DNA of 64,000 nucleotides from Lysobacteraceae bacterium NML93-0793. GTDB taxonomy: Bacteria > Pseudomonadota > Gammaproteobacteria > Xanthomonadales > Xanthomonadaceae. The notes beneath the pieces are model-generated. The model had not been told where the DNA came from and made no database searches. It worked only from the letters and a program-made list of their open reading frames with translations. The translations under genes and the position numbers were made by a program. Shown one piece after another: positions 47,135-55,752 of this stretch. Position 1 is the first letter of the stretch. Each line of letters starts with the position of its first letter. The stretch lies in NCBI GenBank assembly GCA_002324875.1, contig NTJG01000011.1, positions 1-64,000 of the forward strand, in the 5' to 3' direction.

Positions 47135-49456
47135 ATGTCCAGCACCAGCCCCTTCCCCGACGACCAGACGCCGCTTCGGCTGCGCATCGGTGCCGCGACG
47201 GTCGATTTCGCGACGCGCGAGATCGCCGTGCCCGGTGCGCGACATGTCGCGCGCGTGACGCCGAAGTCGATCGCCGTGCTGCGTCTGCTCGCCCAGACGC
47301 CCGGGGAGGTACTGACCCGCAACGAGCTGCTCGCACGCGCCTGGCCGGACACCATGCCCGGCGACGACGTGCTCACGCAGGCAGTGACCCAGTTGCGCAA
47401 GGCCTTCGGCGCCGGCAGCGTGACCGCGGCCGAGGGGCGGCGATACATCGAGACGATCGCCAAGACCGGGTACCGGCTGACGGTGCCTGTCGAGATCATA
47501 GGCGACACGCCAGACGAGCCCGGTGCATCGGCGATGCCTGGCCGCGTGACCGACCCGGCGTTCGCCGCGCTCGAGTCACCGGACGCACAGGCGGCCCGGC
47601 CGATGCCGCCCGCGGTGCCGGCCTCCCGCCCGCGTGCACGCTGGTTGCTCGGGGTGGCGGCTGTCGCGCTTCTGGTCGGCGTCGTGACCGGTCTGCTGCT
47701 GGTGTCGACGCCTGAGGACGGGGTCGCCCCACGGGTCGAGCCTCTGGCGGGTCCAGGTCGGCCTTATCGACTGATCACCAATGCCGATGGCTTCGAGCTG
47801 TCGCCGACCCTGTCGCCCGACGCGTCGATGGTGGCCTACTCCGCCTCGTCGACGGCCGACGGCGGCGCCGGCGCGGCCATTCTGGTGCAGACGACCACGA
47901 GCGCCGCGCCGCGCACCCTGAGCCGGCCGCGGCCCGGCGACCGGGATGATCTGCCTGCCTGGTCGCCGGACGGGCGCGAGATCGCATTCGCCAGACGCAG
48001 CGAGGACGGCACCTGTCGCGTGATGCTGATCGCCGCCACCGGCGCAGGCGACGAACGCGAGATCGCGCGCTGCGATCGCAGCGAATTGCTGAGCTTCGAC
48101 TGGCTGCCGGACGGCAGCGGGCTGCTGTTCGGCACGATGACCGGCACCCCGGAAGGCGGGCGCATGCGCGTGCTCAATCCGGTCGACGGCCGCTGGCGTG
48201 ATCTCGACTACGCGGCGTTGCCCGGCGATCTCGACGCCGTGCCGAAGGTCTCACCCGACGGTCGCTGGATCGCGTTCGTGCGCAACCCGCAGATGGGCGA
48301 TGTCTGGCGGATTCCGGTCGGCGGCGGCGAAGCCGAACAGCTGACCCGGCTCGGCGCGGAGATGCGCGGTCTGGCATGGGCCCCGGACAGTCGCGGCATC
48401 GTGTTCGGCATCCGGGTCGACCACGAGTCGCGCCTGTATCTGCTCGATGCCGAGACCAGGACGTTCGCCGATCTGGGGATCGAGGATGCCCAGGCGCCGG
48501 TCGTGTCGTCACAGAGCGGCATGCTGGCGTTCGTCCATCGACGGCCGCATTTCGGCATCCGGCGGATCGACGCGGCGACTGGCGAGGACACGCCCCTGTT
48601 CGCCTCGTCCGGGCGGGATACCCAGCCCATCCTGTCGCCTGACGGTCAGCAGCTCGCTTTCAGCTCGGATCGCGCGGGCCGTTTCGAACTGTGGTGGGCG
48701 GATCTCCAGCGCCCCGATTCGCTGCGGCCGATCGAAGGTGTGCGGCCGGATACACGTCAGGCGCCCGTCTGGTCGCCGGACGGTCGTCGGCTGCTGGCGT
48801 CGGTGCGGGACGAGGACGGCGCGACCTCGGTGATGGAGATCGAGCCGTCCACCGGGCACACGGCGCCCCTGGCGATTCCGGGAAACCGTCCAATGCAGGC
48901 CGCGTACGGGCCCGAGGGCCGATTGCTGGTGATCGAGGAAGACCGCGACGGTCGGGCCGCGCTGGTGGCCTACGCACGCGAGGGGTGGCGGGAGCTCGGA
49001 CGGATCGACGGCGTGTCCCAGGTCCGATTCGACGCGGCCGGTGGGCGGGTGCTCTACACGCGCCTGGACGGCAATGGTCTGTGGGCCGCGGATCCCGATC
49101 TCGCGGCCGCCAGCGTCCGCCAGCTCAGCGATGCGCTGCCGACGCGTTGGCGGTATCGCACTTGGGCAGTGGATCCCGCGGGCCGGCTCTCCTACCTCGA
49201 CGGCGACGCAGCCTGCCGGACGCGCCTCACGTTCTTCGAGATCGCGCCTGCCGCGCTCGTTCAGGACAGTGCGCGCTGCATCTCCAGACCGCACCTCAAT
49301 GCGACCAACGGTTACAGCACTGCGGATGGTGTTCTGGCGGTGTCGATCGCGTCCGAGGACGGAACAGACATCGGTTTCATGCCATTGCCCGGCGTCCGTC
49401 ACAGCGATGCGACGCTCGCCAAGTGGCTGTTATCAATGAGAAAAAAGGTTTCGTAA
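47135..49456 (+). CDS. Membrane-anchored winged-helix regulator with TolB-like propeller (CadC-type architecture)
   Basis: 773 aa. Residues about 12-115 are an OmpR/PhoB-type winged helix (VTPKSIAVLRLLAQTPGEVLTRNELL, split by its turns, ending YIETIAKTGYRL). A single transmembrane segment lies near 170-190 (WLLGVAAVALLVGVVTGLLL). The periplasmic part is a WD40/TolB-like propeller with repeated SPDGR and WSPDGR blades. This architecture senses envelope signals directly and binds DNA from the membrane, as in CadC/ToxR; it is common in Xanthomonadaceae. ATG 47135 was chosen over the in-frame upstream start at 46979, which is Cys-rich and unlike the family. Confidence 0.82.
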   Translation: MSSTSPFPDDQTPLRLRIGAATVDFATREIAVPGARHVARVTPKSIAVLRLLAQTPGEVLTRNELLARAWPDTMPGDDVLTQAVTQLRKAFGAGSVTAAEGRRYIETIAKTGYRLTVPVEIIGDTPDEPGASAMPGRVTDPAFAALESPDAQAARPMPPAVPASRPRARWLLGVAAVALLVGVVTGLLLVSTPEDGVAPRVEPLAGPGRPYRLITNADGFELSPTLSPDASMVAYSASSTADGGAGAAILVQTTTSAAPRTLSRPRPGDRDDLPAWSPDGREIAFARRSEDGTCRVMLIAATGAGDEREIARCDRSELLSFDWLPDGSGLLFGTMTGTPEGGRMRVLNPVDGRWRDLDYAALPGDLDAVPKVSPDGRWIAFVRNPQMGDVWRIPVGGGEAEQLTRLGAEMRGLAWAPDSRGIVFGIRVDHESRLYLLDAETRTFADLGIEDAQAPVVSSQSGMLAFVHRRPHFGIRRIDAATGEDTPLFASSGRDTQPILSPDGQQLAFSSDRAGRFELWWADLQRPDSLRPIEGVRPDTRQAPVWSPDGRRLLASVRDEDGATSVMEIEPSTGHTAPLAIPGNRPMQAAYGPEGRLLVIEEDRDGRAALVAYAREGWRELGRIDGVSQVRFDAAGGRVLYTRLDGNGLWAADPDLAAASVRQLSDALPTRWRYRTWAVDPAGRLSYLDGDAACRTRLTFFEIAPAALVQDSARCISRPHLNATNGYSTADGVLAVSIASEDGTDIGFMPLPGVRHSDATLAKWLLSMRKKVS

Positions 49457-49566
49457 GTCTTTCGGATCGACGCCGGCAACAATTTCGGCAAAGTCTACGT
49501 GCACTTTCGGGCACATCGCTGGAGGCCACGGCATAACTGCCGCCCCTCCCGGTGAATGGTGTGTCC

Positions 49567-50418
49567 ATGCAAGCCCCCCTCTGGTCGACCCGCGGTCATG
49601 TTCTGCCGTTCGAAGCCCTGCAGGGCGCGGCGCAGTGCCTTGGCAGTTCCCGGCTCGGCGCGGTGCAGGTCAGCGCCCCGGTCTTCAACATCTGGGTGCA
49701 GGTGCGCGGGGACGGCTGGATCGAATCGCGCGAAGGTCGGTTCCGGATGCGCTGCGGCGACTGGATGGCGTTCGAGAAGGAATCCGCGCCCTTGATCCAG
49801 ACCGGGCCGCGTGGCGTGTGCATCGGCATCGCGCTGGATGCCCGCGCGCTGGACAGCCTGCAGGCGCTCAATGACGGAAGCCTGTACGCAGGACGTGGCC
49901 GGGTGCCCGCGCGCGAGCTGCGGATGTTGCTGCGCCTGTGGCGATCCGCTGCCGCCGCAGGCGACGACAGCGTCGCCGTGCGTCCACTGCTGCTGCAGCT
50001 CGCGACCGTACAGCGCGATCTCGCCGCACGTGTGCGACGGTGTCCCGGCCGGTCGCGTATGCGCAAGCGTCAGGTCTTCGGGCGCATGCAGCGCGCGCGC
50101 CTGTATCTGGAAGGCAACAGCGACCGCGTCGTCCGCATCAGTGAGCTGGCCGACCTCACCAGCTTCTCGAGCTGGTACTTCTCCAAGGCTTTCCATGCGC
50201 TCTACGACGAGAGTCCGCAGGCCCTGTCGGTGCGTCTGCGTCTGGAACGTGCGGGCCTTCTGCTGCGGACCACGTCGATGATGATCGGCGAGGTCGCGGC
50301 CGCTACCGGCTTCGACAACTGCTGCAGCTTCGCGCGCGCGTTCAAGAGCCATCACGGCATGTCGGCCAGCCGCTACCGCGCCGCGCGCACGGCCAAGGCG
50401 TCAGCGACCGCCGTCTGA
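49567..50418 (+). CDS. AraC family transcriptional regulator
   Basis: 283 aa. The C-terminal AraC/XylS double helix-turn-helix (about residues 175-275) includes RMQRARLYLEGNSDRVVRISELADLT, split by its turn, then FSSWYFSKAFHALYDESPQ and IGEVAAATGFDNCCSFARAFKSHHGMSASRYR. The N-terminal part is a cupin-like sensor (VFNIWVQVRGDGWIESREGR). An in-frame GTG at 49552 is possible; ATG 49567 preferred. A terminator separates it from the TonB receptor that it may control. Confidence 0.85.
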   Translation: MQAPLWSTRGHVLPFEALQGAAQCLGSSRLGAVQVSAPVFNIWVQVRGDGWIESREGRFRMRCGDWMAFEKESAPLIQTGPRGVCIGIALDARALDSLQALNDGSLYAGRGRVPARELRMLLRLWRSAAAAGDDSVAVRPLLLQLATVQRDLAARVRRCPGRSRMRKRQVFGRMQRARLYLEGNSDRVVRISELADLTSFSSWYFSKAFHALYDESPQALSVRLRLERAGLLLRTTSMMIGEVAAATGFDNCCSFARAFKSHHGMSASRYRAARTAKASATAV

Positions 50419-50442
50419 CACTTGCATAGCACGCACCTGTTG

Positions 50443-50479
50443 CGCCCCGGTGACGGACGCCCTGTCACCGGGGCGTTTT
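50443..50479 (+). terminator. Intrinsic terminator after the AraC gene
   Basis: CGCCCCGGTGAC (50443-50454) pairs with GTCACCGGGGCG (50464-50475), followed by TTTT. A 12-bp perfect stem. Confidence 0.92.
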
Positions 50480-50608
50480 CATGTGGGGCGCCAGATTCGG
50501 CAAACACACCGGGCGGTGACGGCAAGGCATGAACAGAGGCTGGCCCCGTACCGTGCTGGAGGCGTTTTTAACGCGTCAGTAACGCAACACACACTCTGGA
50601 GAGAGAAC

Positions 50609-53443
50609 TTGAAGAATCTTCGCGCTCCCGCACTGCGCAAGGGCCTGCTGCCCCTCGCGGTGCTGACGGCCCTCGTGCCGGCGGCCGTGTCCGCCCAGGA
50701 ACAGGCGACCGCCACCGGTGCCACCAACCTCGATCGCATCCAGGTCACCGGCTCGCGCATCCGCGGCGTCGAGATCGAAAACTCGCAGCCGATTCTGACT
50801 GTTTCGCGCGAGGACATTTCGCGTTCGGGTCAGGCCACCGTGGCTGACCTGCTGCAGAACATCTCTTCGGCCGGTTCCCCGGCCATCTCGCGCGCGGACG
50901 CCCTGGCGTCGGGCGAGAACGTCGGTGGTTACTACATCGACATCCGTAACCTCGGCGCGAACCGCACCCTGGTGCTGATCAACGGCGTCCGCCTCGGCGC
51001 GACCACCGGCGGCTTCCAGGATCTGAGCCAGATCCCGGTCTCGGCGATCGAGCGCATCGACATCCTGAAGGACGGCGCGTCCGCGCTGTACGGCTCCGAC
51101 GCGATCGCCGCGGTGGTCAACGTCATCACCCGCTCGCGCTTCGACGGCGCCGAAGCTTCGGTGCAGTACGGCCAGTTCAGCCAGGGCGACGGCGGCGAGA
51201 CCATCTACTCCGGCACCTTCGGTACCAGCAACGAGCGCGGCGGTATCACGATCTCGGCCGAGTTCATGGAAGCCGATCCGATCCTCGCCGGCGATCGCTT
51301 CTTCAGCGCCTTCGGCAACGCTGGTCCGGACTATCCGGGCTCGGGCTTCAGCCCGGTGAGCCAGAACGGCTCGTGGTTCGACGAGGCGACCGAGACTTGG
51401 CTCACGCTGCGTCCGGGCGGCAATCCGGCCAACCGCGCCGATTACGTGCCGCACACCGCGGCGTTCAACGCCAACGCCAACCAGCAGATGTTCGTGCAGA
51501 CGGGTCTCGAGCGTAAGTCGGTGTTCTCCAACATCAACTACGATCTGACCGATCGCGTCACCTTCAACGCCGACATCCTCTACAACAAGCGCTCGACCGA
51601 TCAGCAGATCGCTGGCTATCCCTACCAGTCGGTCGCGTTCGACACCCCGCTTTCGGGTGACAGCGTGTTCAACCCGGTCGGCGAAGACATCGAGTTCCGT
51701 CGCCGCCTGTGGGAAGTGCCGCGCACTACGCGCAGCGAGCTGACCACGTTCCGTGTCGTCGCAGGCCTGAGCGGCTACTTCGACGTGAACGAGCGTCCGT
51801 GGGACTGGAACGTCACCTACGCCAACAACCGCAATGAAGTCACCAAGAGCGGTTATGGCGATGCCAGCCTCCTGGCCACCGCGCCGGCCCTCGGCCCGTC
51901 GTTCATCGATGCCAGCGGCGTCGCGCGTTGCGGCACTGTCGACAACGTGATCGCCGGCTGCACGCCGTGGAATCCGCTGCTGCCGTTCGGCGTCGCAGGC
52001 CCCGGTTCGCTGGCGAATGCGGACGTCCAGAACTTCCTGTTCCCGACCTACACCGACACCGGCGAGACCAGCTCCAAGATCTACTCGGCCAACCTGAGTG
52101 GCGGTCTGTTCGAACTGCCGGCCGGTGATTTCGGCTTCGCGTTCGGTCTGGAGCGTCGCGAAGAGACCGGCCGCTTCGTGCCGGACGCGTTCAACCAGAG
52201 TGGCAACTCGACCGGCCTGCCGGCGACGACCACCCAGGGTGAGTACGAGGTCAACGAGGCCTACCTCGAGTTCAACATTCCGGTGCTCGCGGACCTGCCG
52301 TTCGCCCAGGAACTGACCGTCAACCTGGCGTCGCGTTATTCCGACTACAGCAACTTCGGCGACACGACGAACTCCAAGGCGAGCTTCATCTGGCGTCCGA
52401 TCGAGTCGGTGGCTGTTCGTGCAACCTGGGCGCAGGGCTTCCGCGCACCGTCGATCGACAACCTGTTCGGCGGCGTCGGTGGCAGCTTCGAAAGCTACAC
52501 CGATCCGTGCTCGGTCGGCGTGCCCGGCAGCGTCGCGGGCAATGCGGCCTGTACGGCAGCGGGCGTGGCGCCTGATTACGTCCAGCTGGGTCAGGGCTTG
52601 GTGCCTTGCACCTCGTGGCCGTGCCAGACGCCGGACCAGTTCCTGTCGGGTTCCAACCCGGATATGGGCCCGGAATCCTCGATCAGCCGGACGGCGGGTA
52701 TCGTCTGGAGCCCTGGCTTCGCCGACGGCCTGACCCTGAGCCTGGACTGGTACAACTACAAGCTGTCGAACTACATCATTTCCGACAGCGTCAACCGCAT
52801 CCTGCGTGATTGCTACGTGCTGGGTGACGCGAGCCGCTGTGACGGCGTGACGCGTGCAGCGGACGGCCACATCTCGGGCATGTTCTTCGGTCTGACCAAC
52901 CTGGGCCAGCTGGAAACGGAAGGCTGGGACTTCGGTGCGCGCTACCGCATGGCCGACACGGCATTCGGTCGTTTCACCTTCGACTGGCAGACCAGCTACC
53001 TCGCGCAGTACGACACGCTGGGACAGAACTCTGCTGGCGACAACATCTTCGTCGGCGGCGCCGGTGACCCGGGTTACTTCCGCATCCGTTCGACCCTCGG
53101 CACCAACTGGGAGATCAACGAGGACTGGAACGCCACCTGGAACATGCGCTACTACTCCGGCATCAACGACGGCTGCGTCGCCAACCGTCCGTGCTCGGAA
53201 CCGGATCGCTTCCAGAATGGTGAAACCGCTCCGCGCAACCGCCTGGGTTCGAACACGTTCCACAACCTGCAGGTGTCGTACAACGCACCGTGGGATGCGA
53301 CGGTGTCGCTGGGCGTCGACAATGTGTTCGACCGCGAAGCTGCGATCATGTTCAACGGCGGCAACGTCAGCACGGGCTTCCCGTACTACCCCGAGTTCGA
53401 CATCGGTCGCTTCATGTACATGCGTTACACCCAGCGCTTCTGA
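50609..53443 (+). CDS. TonB-dependent outer membrane receptor
   Basis: 944 aa. The start is TTG at 50609, fixed by GGAGAGAG at 50598-50605 and by the signal peptide KNLRAPALRKGLLPLAVLTA cleaved at AVSA-QE. The plug domain begins DRIQVTGSRIRG (TonB box region, about residue 40) and holds VADLLQNI, NRTLVLINGVRLG and IERIDILKDGASALYGSDAIAAVVNVI. The beta-barrel follows with ATWAQGFRAPSIDNLFGG and ends FMYMRYTQRF with terminal Phe. The barrel has Cys-rich extracellular loops. It belongs to the large Xanthomonadaceae group of peptide/carbohydrate-type receptors, not a classical siderophore receptor. A strong terminator follows. Confidence 0.9.
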   Translation: MKNLRAPALRKGLLPLAVLTALVPAAVSAQEQATATGATNLDRIQVTGSRIRGVEIENSQPILTVSREDISRSGQATVADLLQNISSAGSPAISRADALASGENVGGYYIDIRNLGANRTLVLINGVRLGATTGGFQDLSQIPVSAIERIDILKDGASALYGSDAIAAVVNVITRSRFDGAEASVQYGQFSQGDGGETIYSGTFGTSNERGGITISAEFMEADPILAGDRFFSAFGNAGPDYPGSGFSPVSQNGSWFDEATETWLTLRPGGNPANRADYVPHTAAFNANANQQMFVQTGLERKSVFSNINYDLTDRVTFNADILYNKRSTDQQIAGYPYQSVAFDTPLSGDSVFNPVGEDIEFRRRLWEVPRTTRSELTTFRVVAGLSGYFDVNERPWDWNVTYANNRNEVTKSGYGDASLLATAPALGPSFIDASGVARCGTVDNVIAGCTPWNPLLPFGVAGPGSLANADVQNFLFPTYTDTGETSSKIYSANLSGGLFELPAGDFGFAFGLERREETGRFVPDAFNQSGNSTGLPATTTQGEYEVNEAYLEFNIPVLADLPFAQELTVNLASRYSDYSNFGDTTNSKASFIWRPIESVAVRATWAQGFRAPSIDNLFGGVGGSFESYTDPCSVGVPGSVAGNAACTAAGVAPDYVQLGQGLVPCTSWPCQTPDQFLSGSNPDMGPESSISRTAGIVWSPGFADGLTLSLDWYNYKLSNYIISDSVNRILRDCYVLGDASRCDGVTRAADGHISGMFFGLTNLGQLETEGWDFGARYRMADTAFGRFTFDWQTSYLAQYDTLGQNSAGDNIFVGGAGDPGYFRIRSTLGTNWEINEDWNATWNMRYYSGINDGCVANRPCSEPDRFQNGETAPRNRLGSNTFHNLQVSYNAPWDATVSLGVDNVFDREAAIMFNGGNVSTGFPYYPEFDIGRFMYMRYTQRF

Positions 53444-53470
53444 TCGCACCGCGATCCTGAAACGCAGAAA

Positions 53471-53497
53471 GGCGGGCCCTCGGGCCCGCCTTTTTTT
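53471..53497 (+). terminator. Intrinsic terminator after the TonB receptor gene
   Basis: GGCGGGCCC-TCG-GGGCCCGCC (stem 53471-53479 with 53482-53490) is followed by seven T. Confidence 0.93.
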
Positions 53498-53498
53498 G

Positions 53499-53804
53499 TT
53501 CCCGGAATCCCGCTCTCGGCGTGGGCCATCATGCGGTGGTGGACGCGTCAGTCAGCACTGCCTGGCGCGAGCGCTTCCATCAGACGCGAGGTGCGACCAC
53601 GCGTGCGAGGGGACTGGCTTCGATCGTTGAATGCCGGCAGCAAGGGACGCATGGAAGCGTCGCGCAGTCGCTCGCGATGCGCGTTCGTCGACGTCACGCG
53701 GGTTCGCGTACAGACAGGCGCAAGTCGCGTCGTAGCGCGGCAGGTCGTTGCTACGCAGTAGCCAGGCTGGGCGCGACGCGAAACGGCCGCGCGCGAGCGG
53801 CGCC
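53499..53804. other. Intergenic region without recognisable gene
   Basis: About 306 bp. A minus-strand frame here (LLRSNDLPRYDATCACLYANP) is open but has no family resemblance or ribosome site and continues antisense into the next gene, so I do not call it. Confidence 0.5.
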
Positions 53805-54914
53805 TCAGGCGTGCTGGGGCTCGTTGATGCCCAACAGGCGCTCGGCATGGCCGCGCCAGCCGTCGAGCTTGTCGAGCATGCCGGTGCGCTGGAGATAGTC
53901 CTCGCGCACGGGTTCGCCGGCGGCGAGCGCGGTGGCGACGTGGACGGCGCCGGTGACCCAGAAGCTGCGCGTGCCGGCACGGGCGGGGTCGCGCTGGAAG
54001 GCGACGGCCTCGATGATCGGCATCGGCAGACCCCAGAGGCCGAGCAGGTAGGCGCCGGCTTCGGTGTGGCCGGGTGCGTCGGCAGGCTGGGTGTCGGGCG
54101 CTGCGCGTTCGTCACGGATACCCGGCAGCAGCAGGCCGATGTCGGCCAGCAATGCGGCGGTGGCGCCGAGTTCGGCGCTGGAGTCGGGCAGCATGCGTCG
54201 TGCGAGCTGCGAGGCCACGAGTGCGCGCTGCTGCATTGCCGGGCGGTCCAGATCGCTGCGCGCACTGTGGGCGAACACTTCGCTGGCCAGGACCAGATCG
54301 CGCATCGTCGCCATGCCCAGTCGGGTTACGGCCGAGCGCAGATCGGTGATGGTGCGGCCTGCGGAAAAATAGGCGGAATTGCACAGTTGCAGCACTTTCG
54401 CCGCGATCGCGGGGTCGCCGGCGATCAGCTGGGCGATGTCGTTGGCGCTGGTTTCTTCTTCGGCTTCGAGCGCGTGCGCCAGCGCGATGTAGGTCTGCGG
54501 CGGCGACGGCAGCTTCTCGATCTGGCCGATGCGCTCGCGCAGGGCCGGGTTGTCGAGCAGCTCGCGCAGTTCCTCGAGACTGCCGATGGCCTCGAGCAGC
54601 TGGGCCTCGCCGACCGGCAGCGGCAGGAAGCGGTGGGCGAGCGACAGCACGCGCGCCGGCGGTTGGCCACCGAACACGGCGATGCGCGAGGTTTCCGGAC
54701 GCAGCGTGCGGATCTGGCCGAGCAGGGTGGCGACCGGCATGTCCGGCAGCGCAGGGGCGACGACGACGACGTCCTGCGGGCTGTCGGCAATCAGCGCCGT
54801 GGCCGAGGTTCCGTCCGCGGCGCGCTGGACCTCCCAGCTGTCGTCCATGTCGGCCACGAGGCCGGTGAGATCGGATGGCAGGCTGTCTTCGCCGCCCACG
54901 AACAGAATACGCAC
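53805..54914 (-). CDS. Receiver-like plus HDOD domain signalling protein
   Basis: 369 aa. The N-terminal receiver-like domain (VRILFVGGEDSLPSDLTGLV, VVVVAPALPDMPVATLLGQI, RIAVFGGQPPARVL; residues 1-115) looks degenerate: the usual phospho-acceptor Asp is replaced in VVVVAPALP. The HDOD domain (about 125-330) shows LPSPPQTYIAL, IAQLIAGDPAIAAKVLQLCNSAYF and RLGMATMRDLVLAS. HDOD proteins act in regulation of motility, c-di-GMP and stress. GTG 54914 follows AGGGGG and starts the receiver fold. Confidence 0.82.
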   Translation of the reverse strand: MRILFVGGEDSLPSDLTGLVADMDDSWEVQRAADGTSATALIADSPQDVVVVAPALPDMPVATLLGQIRTLRPETSRIAVFGGQPPARVLSLAHRFLPLPVGEAQLLEAIGSLEELRELLDNPALRERIGQIEKLPSPPQTYIALAHALEAEEETSANDIAQLIAGDPAIAAKVLQLCNSAYFSAGRTITDLRSAVTRLGMATMRDLVLASEVFAHSARSDLDRPAMQQRALVASQLARRMLPDSSAELGATAALLADIGLLLPGIRDERAAPDTQPADAPGHTEAGAYLLGLWGLPMPIIEAVAFQRDPARAGTRSFWVTGAVHVATALAAGEPVREDYLQRTGMLDKLDGWRGHAERLLGINEPQHA

Positions 54915-55036
54915 GGTGGAACCCCCTGATCGCCACGGCCCACCTCGGGTGGTGGCTGCAGCGATAGTAACAATCGCGCCGGCTGCGCACCGGCGCGATG
55001 TCGCGAACTGTGACGGGCGCTGCGCCCGCGCAGTGG

Positions 55037-55582
55037 TTACTGCGCCTGGTAGGCGGCGATCGCGTCGGTGAGCAGCGCCTTGGCTTCGGCCGCATCGCCC
55101 CAGCCGCTGATCTTCACCCACTTGCCCTTCTCGAGATCCTTGTAGTGCTCGAAGAAGTGGCCGATGCGCTCGAGCCAGTGGCCGGAGACCTTGTCCAGGT
55201 CGTCGACGTGGGCGTAGCCACCGAACACCTTCTCCACCGGCACGGCCAGGATCTTCTCGTCGCTGCCGGCCTCGTCGGTCATCTTCAGCACGCCGACCGG
55301 ACGGCAGCGGATCACCGAACCCGGAATCAGCGGCAGCGGCAGCACCACCAGCACGTCGGCCGGGTCGCCGTCGCCGCAGACGGTGTTGGGCACGTAGCCG
55401 TAATTGCACGGATAGCGCATCGGCGTGGACAGGATGCGGTCGACGAAGATCGCGCCGCTTTCCTTGTCGACCTCGTACTTGACGGGCTCGGCGTCCTTCG
55501 GGATCTCGATGATGACGTTGATTTCGTCCGGCGGGTTCTTGCCGGTGGGGACGGAGTCGAGGCCCATGCTGCTGCGATCCAT
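55037..55582 (-). CDS. ppa: Inorganic pyrophosphatase (soluble, family I)
   Basis: 181 aa. Hydrolyses cytoplasmic PPi. Family I residues: KYEVDKESGAIFVDRIL, MRYPCNYGYVPNT, the triple-Asp site DGDPADVLVV and DLEKGKWVKISGW. ATG 55582 or 55567 (MGLDSVPTGKNPPDEINVII) are both possible. A membrane-bound pyrophosphatase lies 3 kb away. Confidence 0.96.
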   Translation of the reverse strand: MDRSSMGLDSVPTGKNPPDEINVIIEIPKDAEPVKYEVDKESGAIFVDRILSTPMRYPCNYGYVPNTVCGDGDPADVLVVLPLPLIPGSVIRCRPVGVLKMTDEAGSDEKILAVPVEKVFGGYAHVDDLDKVSGHWLERIGHFFEHYKDLEKGKWVKISGWGDAAEAKALLTDAIAAYQAQ

Positions 55583-55752
55583 TGACGTAAAAGGGGCGTC
55601 ATTCTAAGGCCAACGATGTTGCGGCGCAGCGGCCGACTGTTTCGCTTGCAACGATGCGGGCGCCGCTCGACCAAGGGCACGCCCCAGTGTGACGCCGCCA
55701 TACGCCAGCGTACATATGGACCTCCGATCCGCTCGCCGCAGGTGCAGCCGCC

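Noticed and set aside
53499..53804. Small protein gene on the minus strand (LLRSNDLPRYDATCACLY...)
   Set aside because: The frame overlaps the HDOD gene antisense, has no ribosome site and no recognisable relatives.
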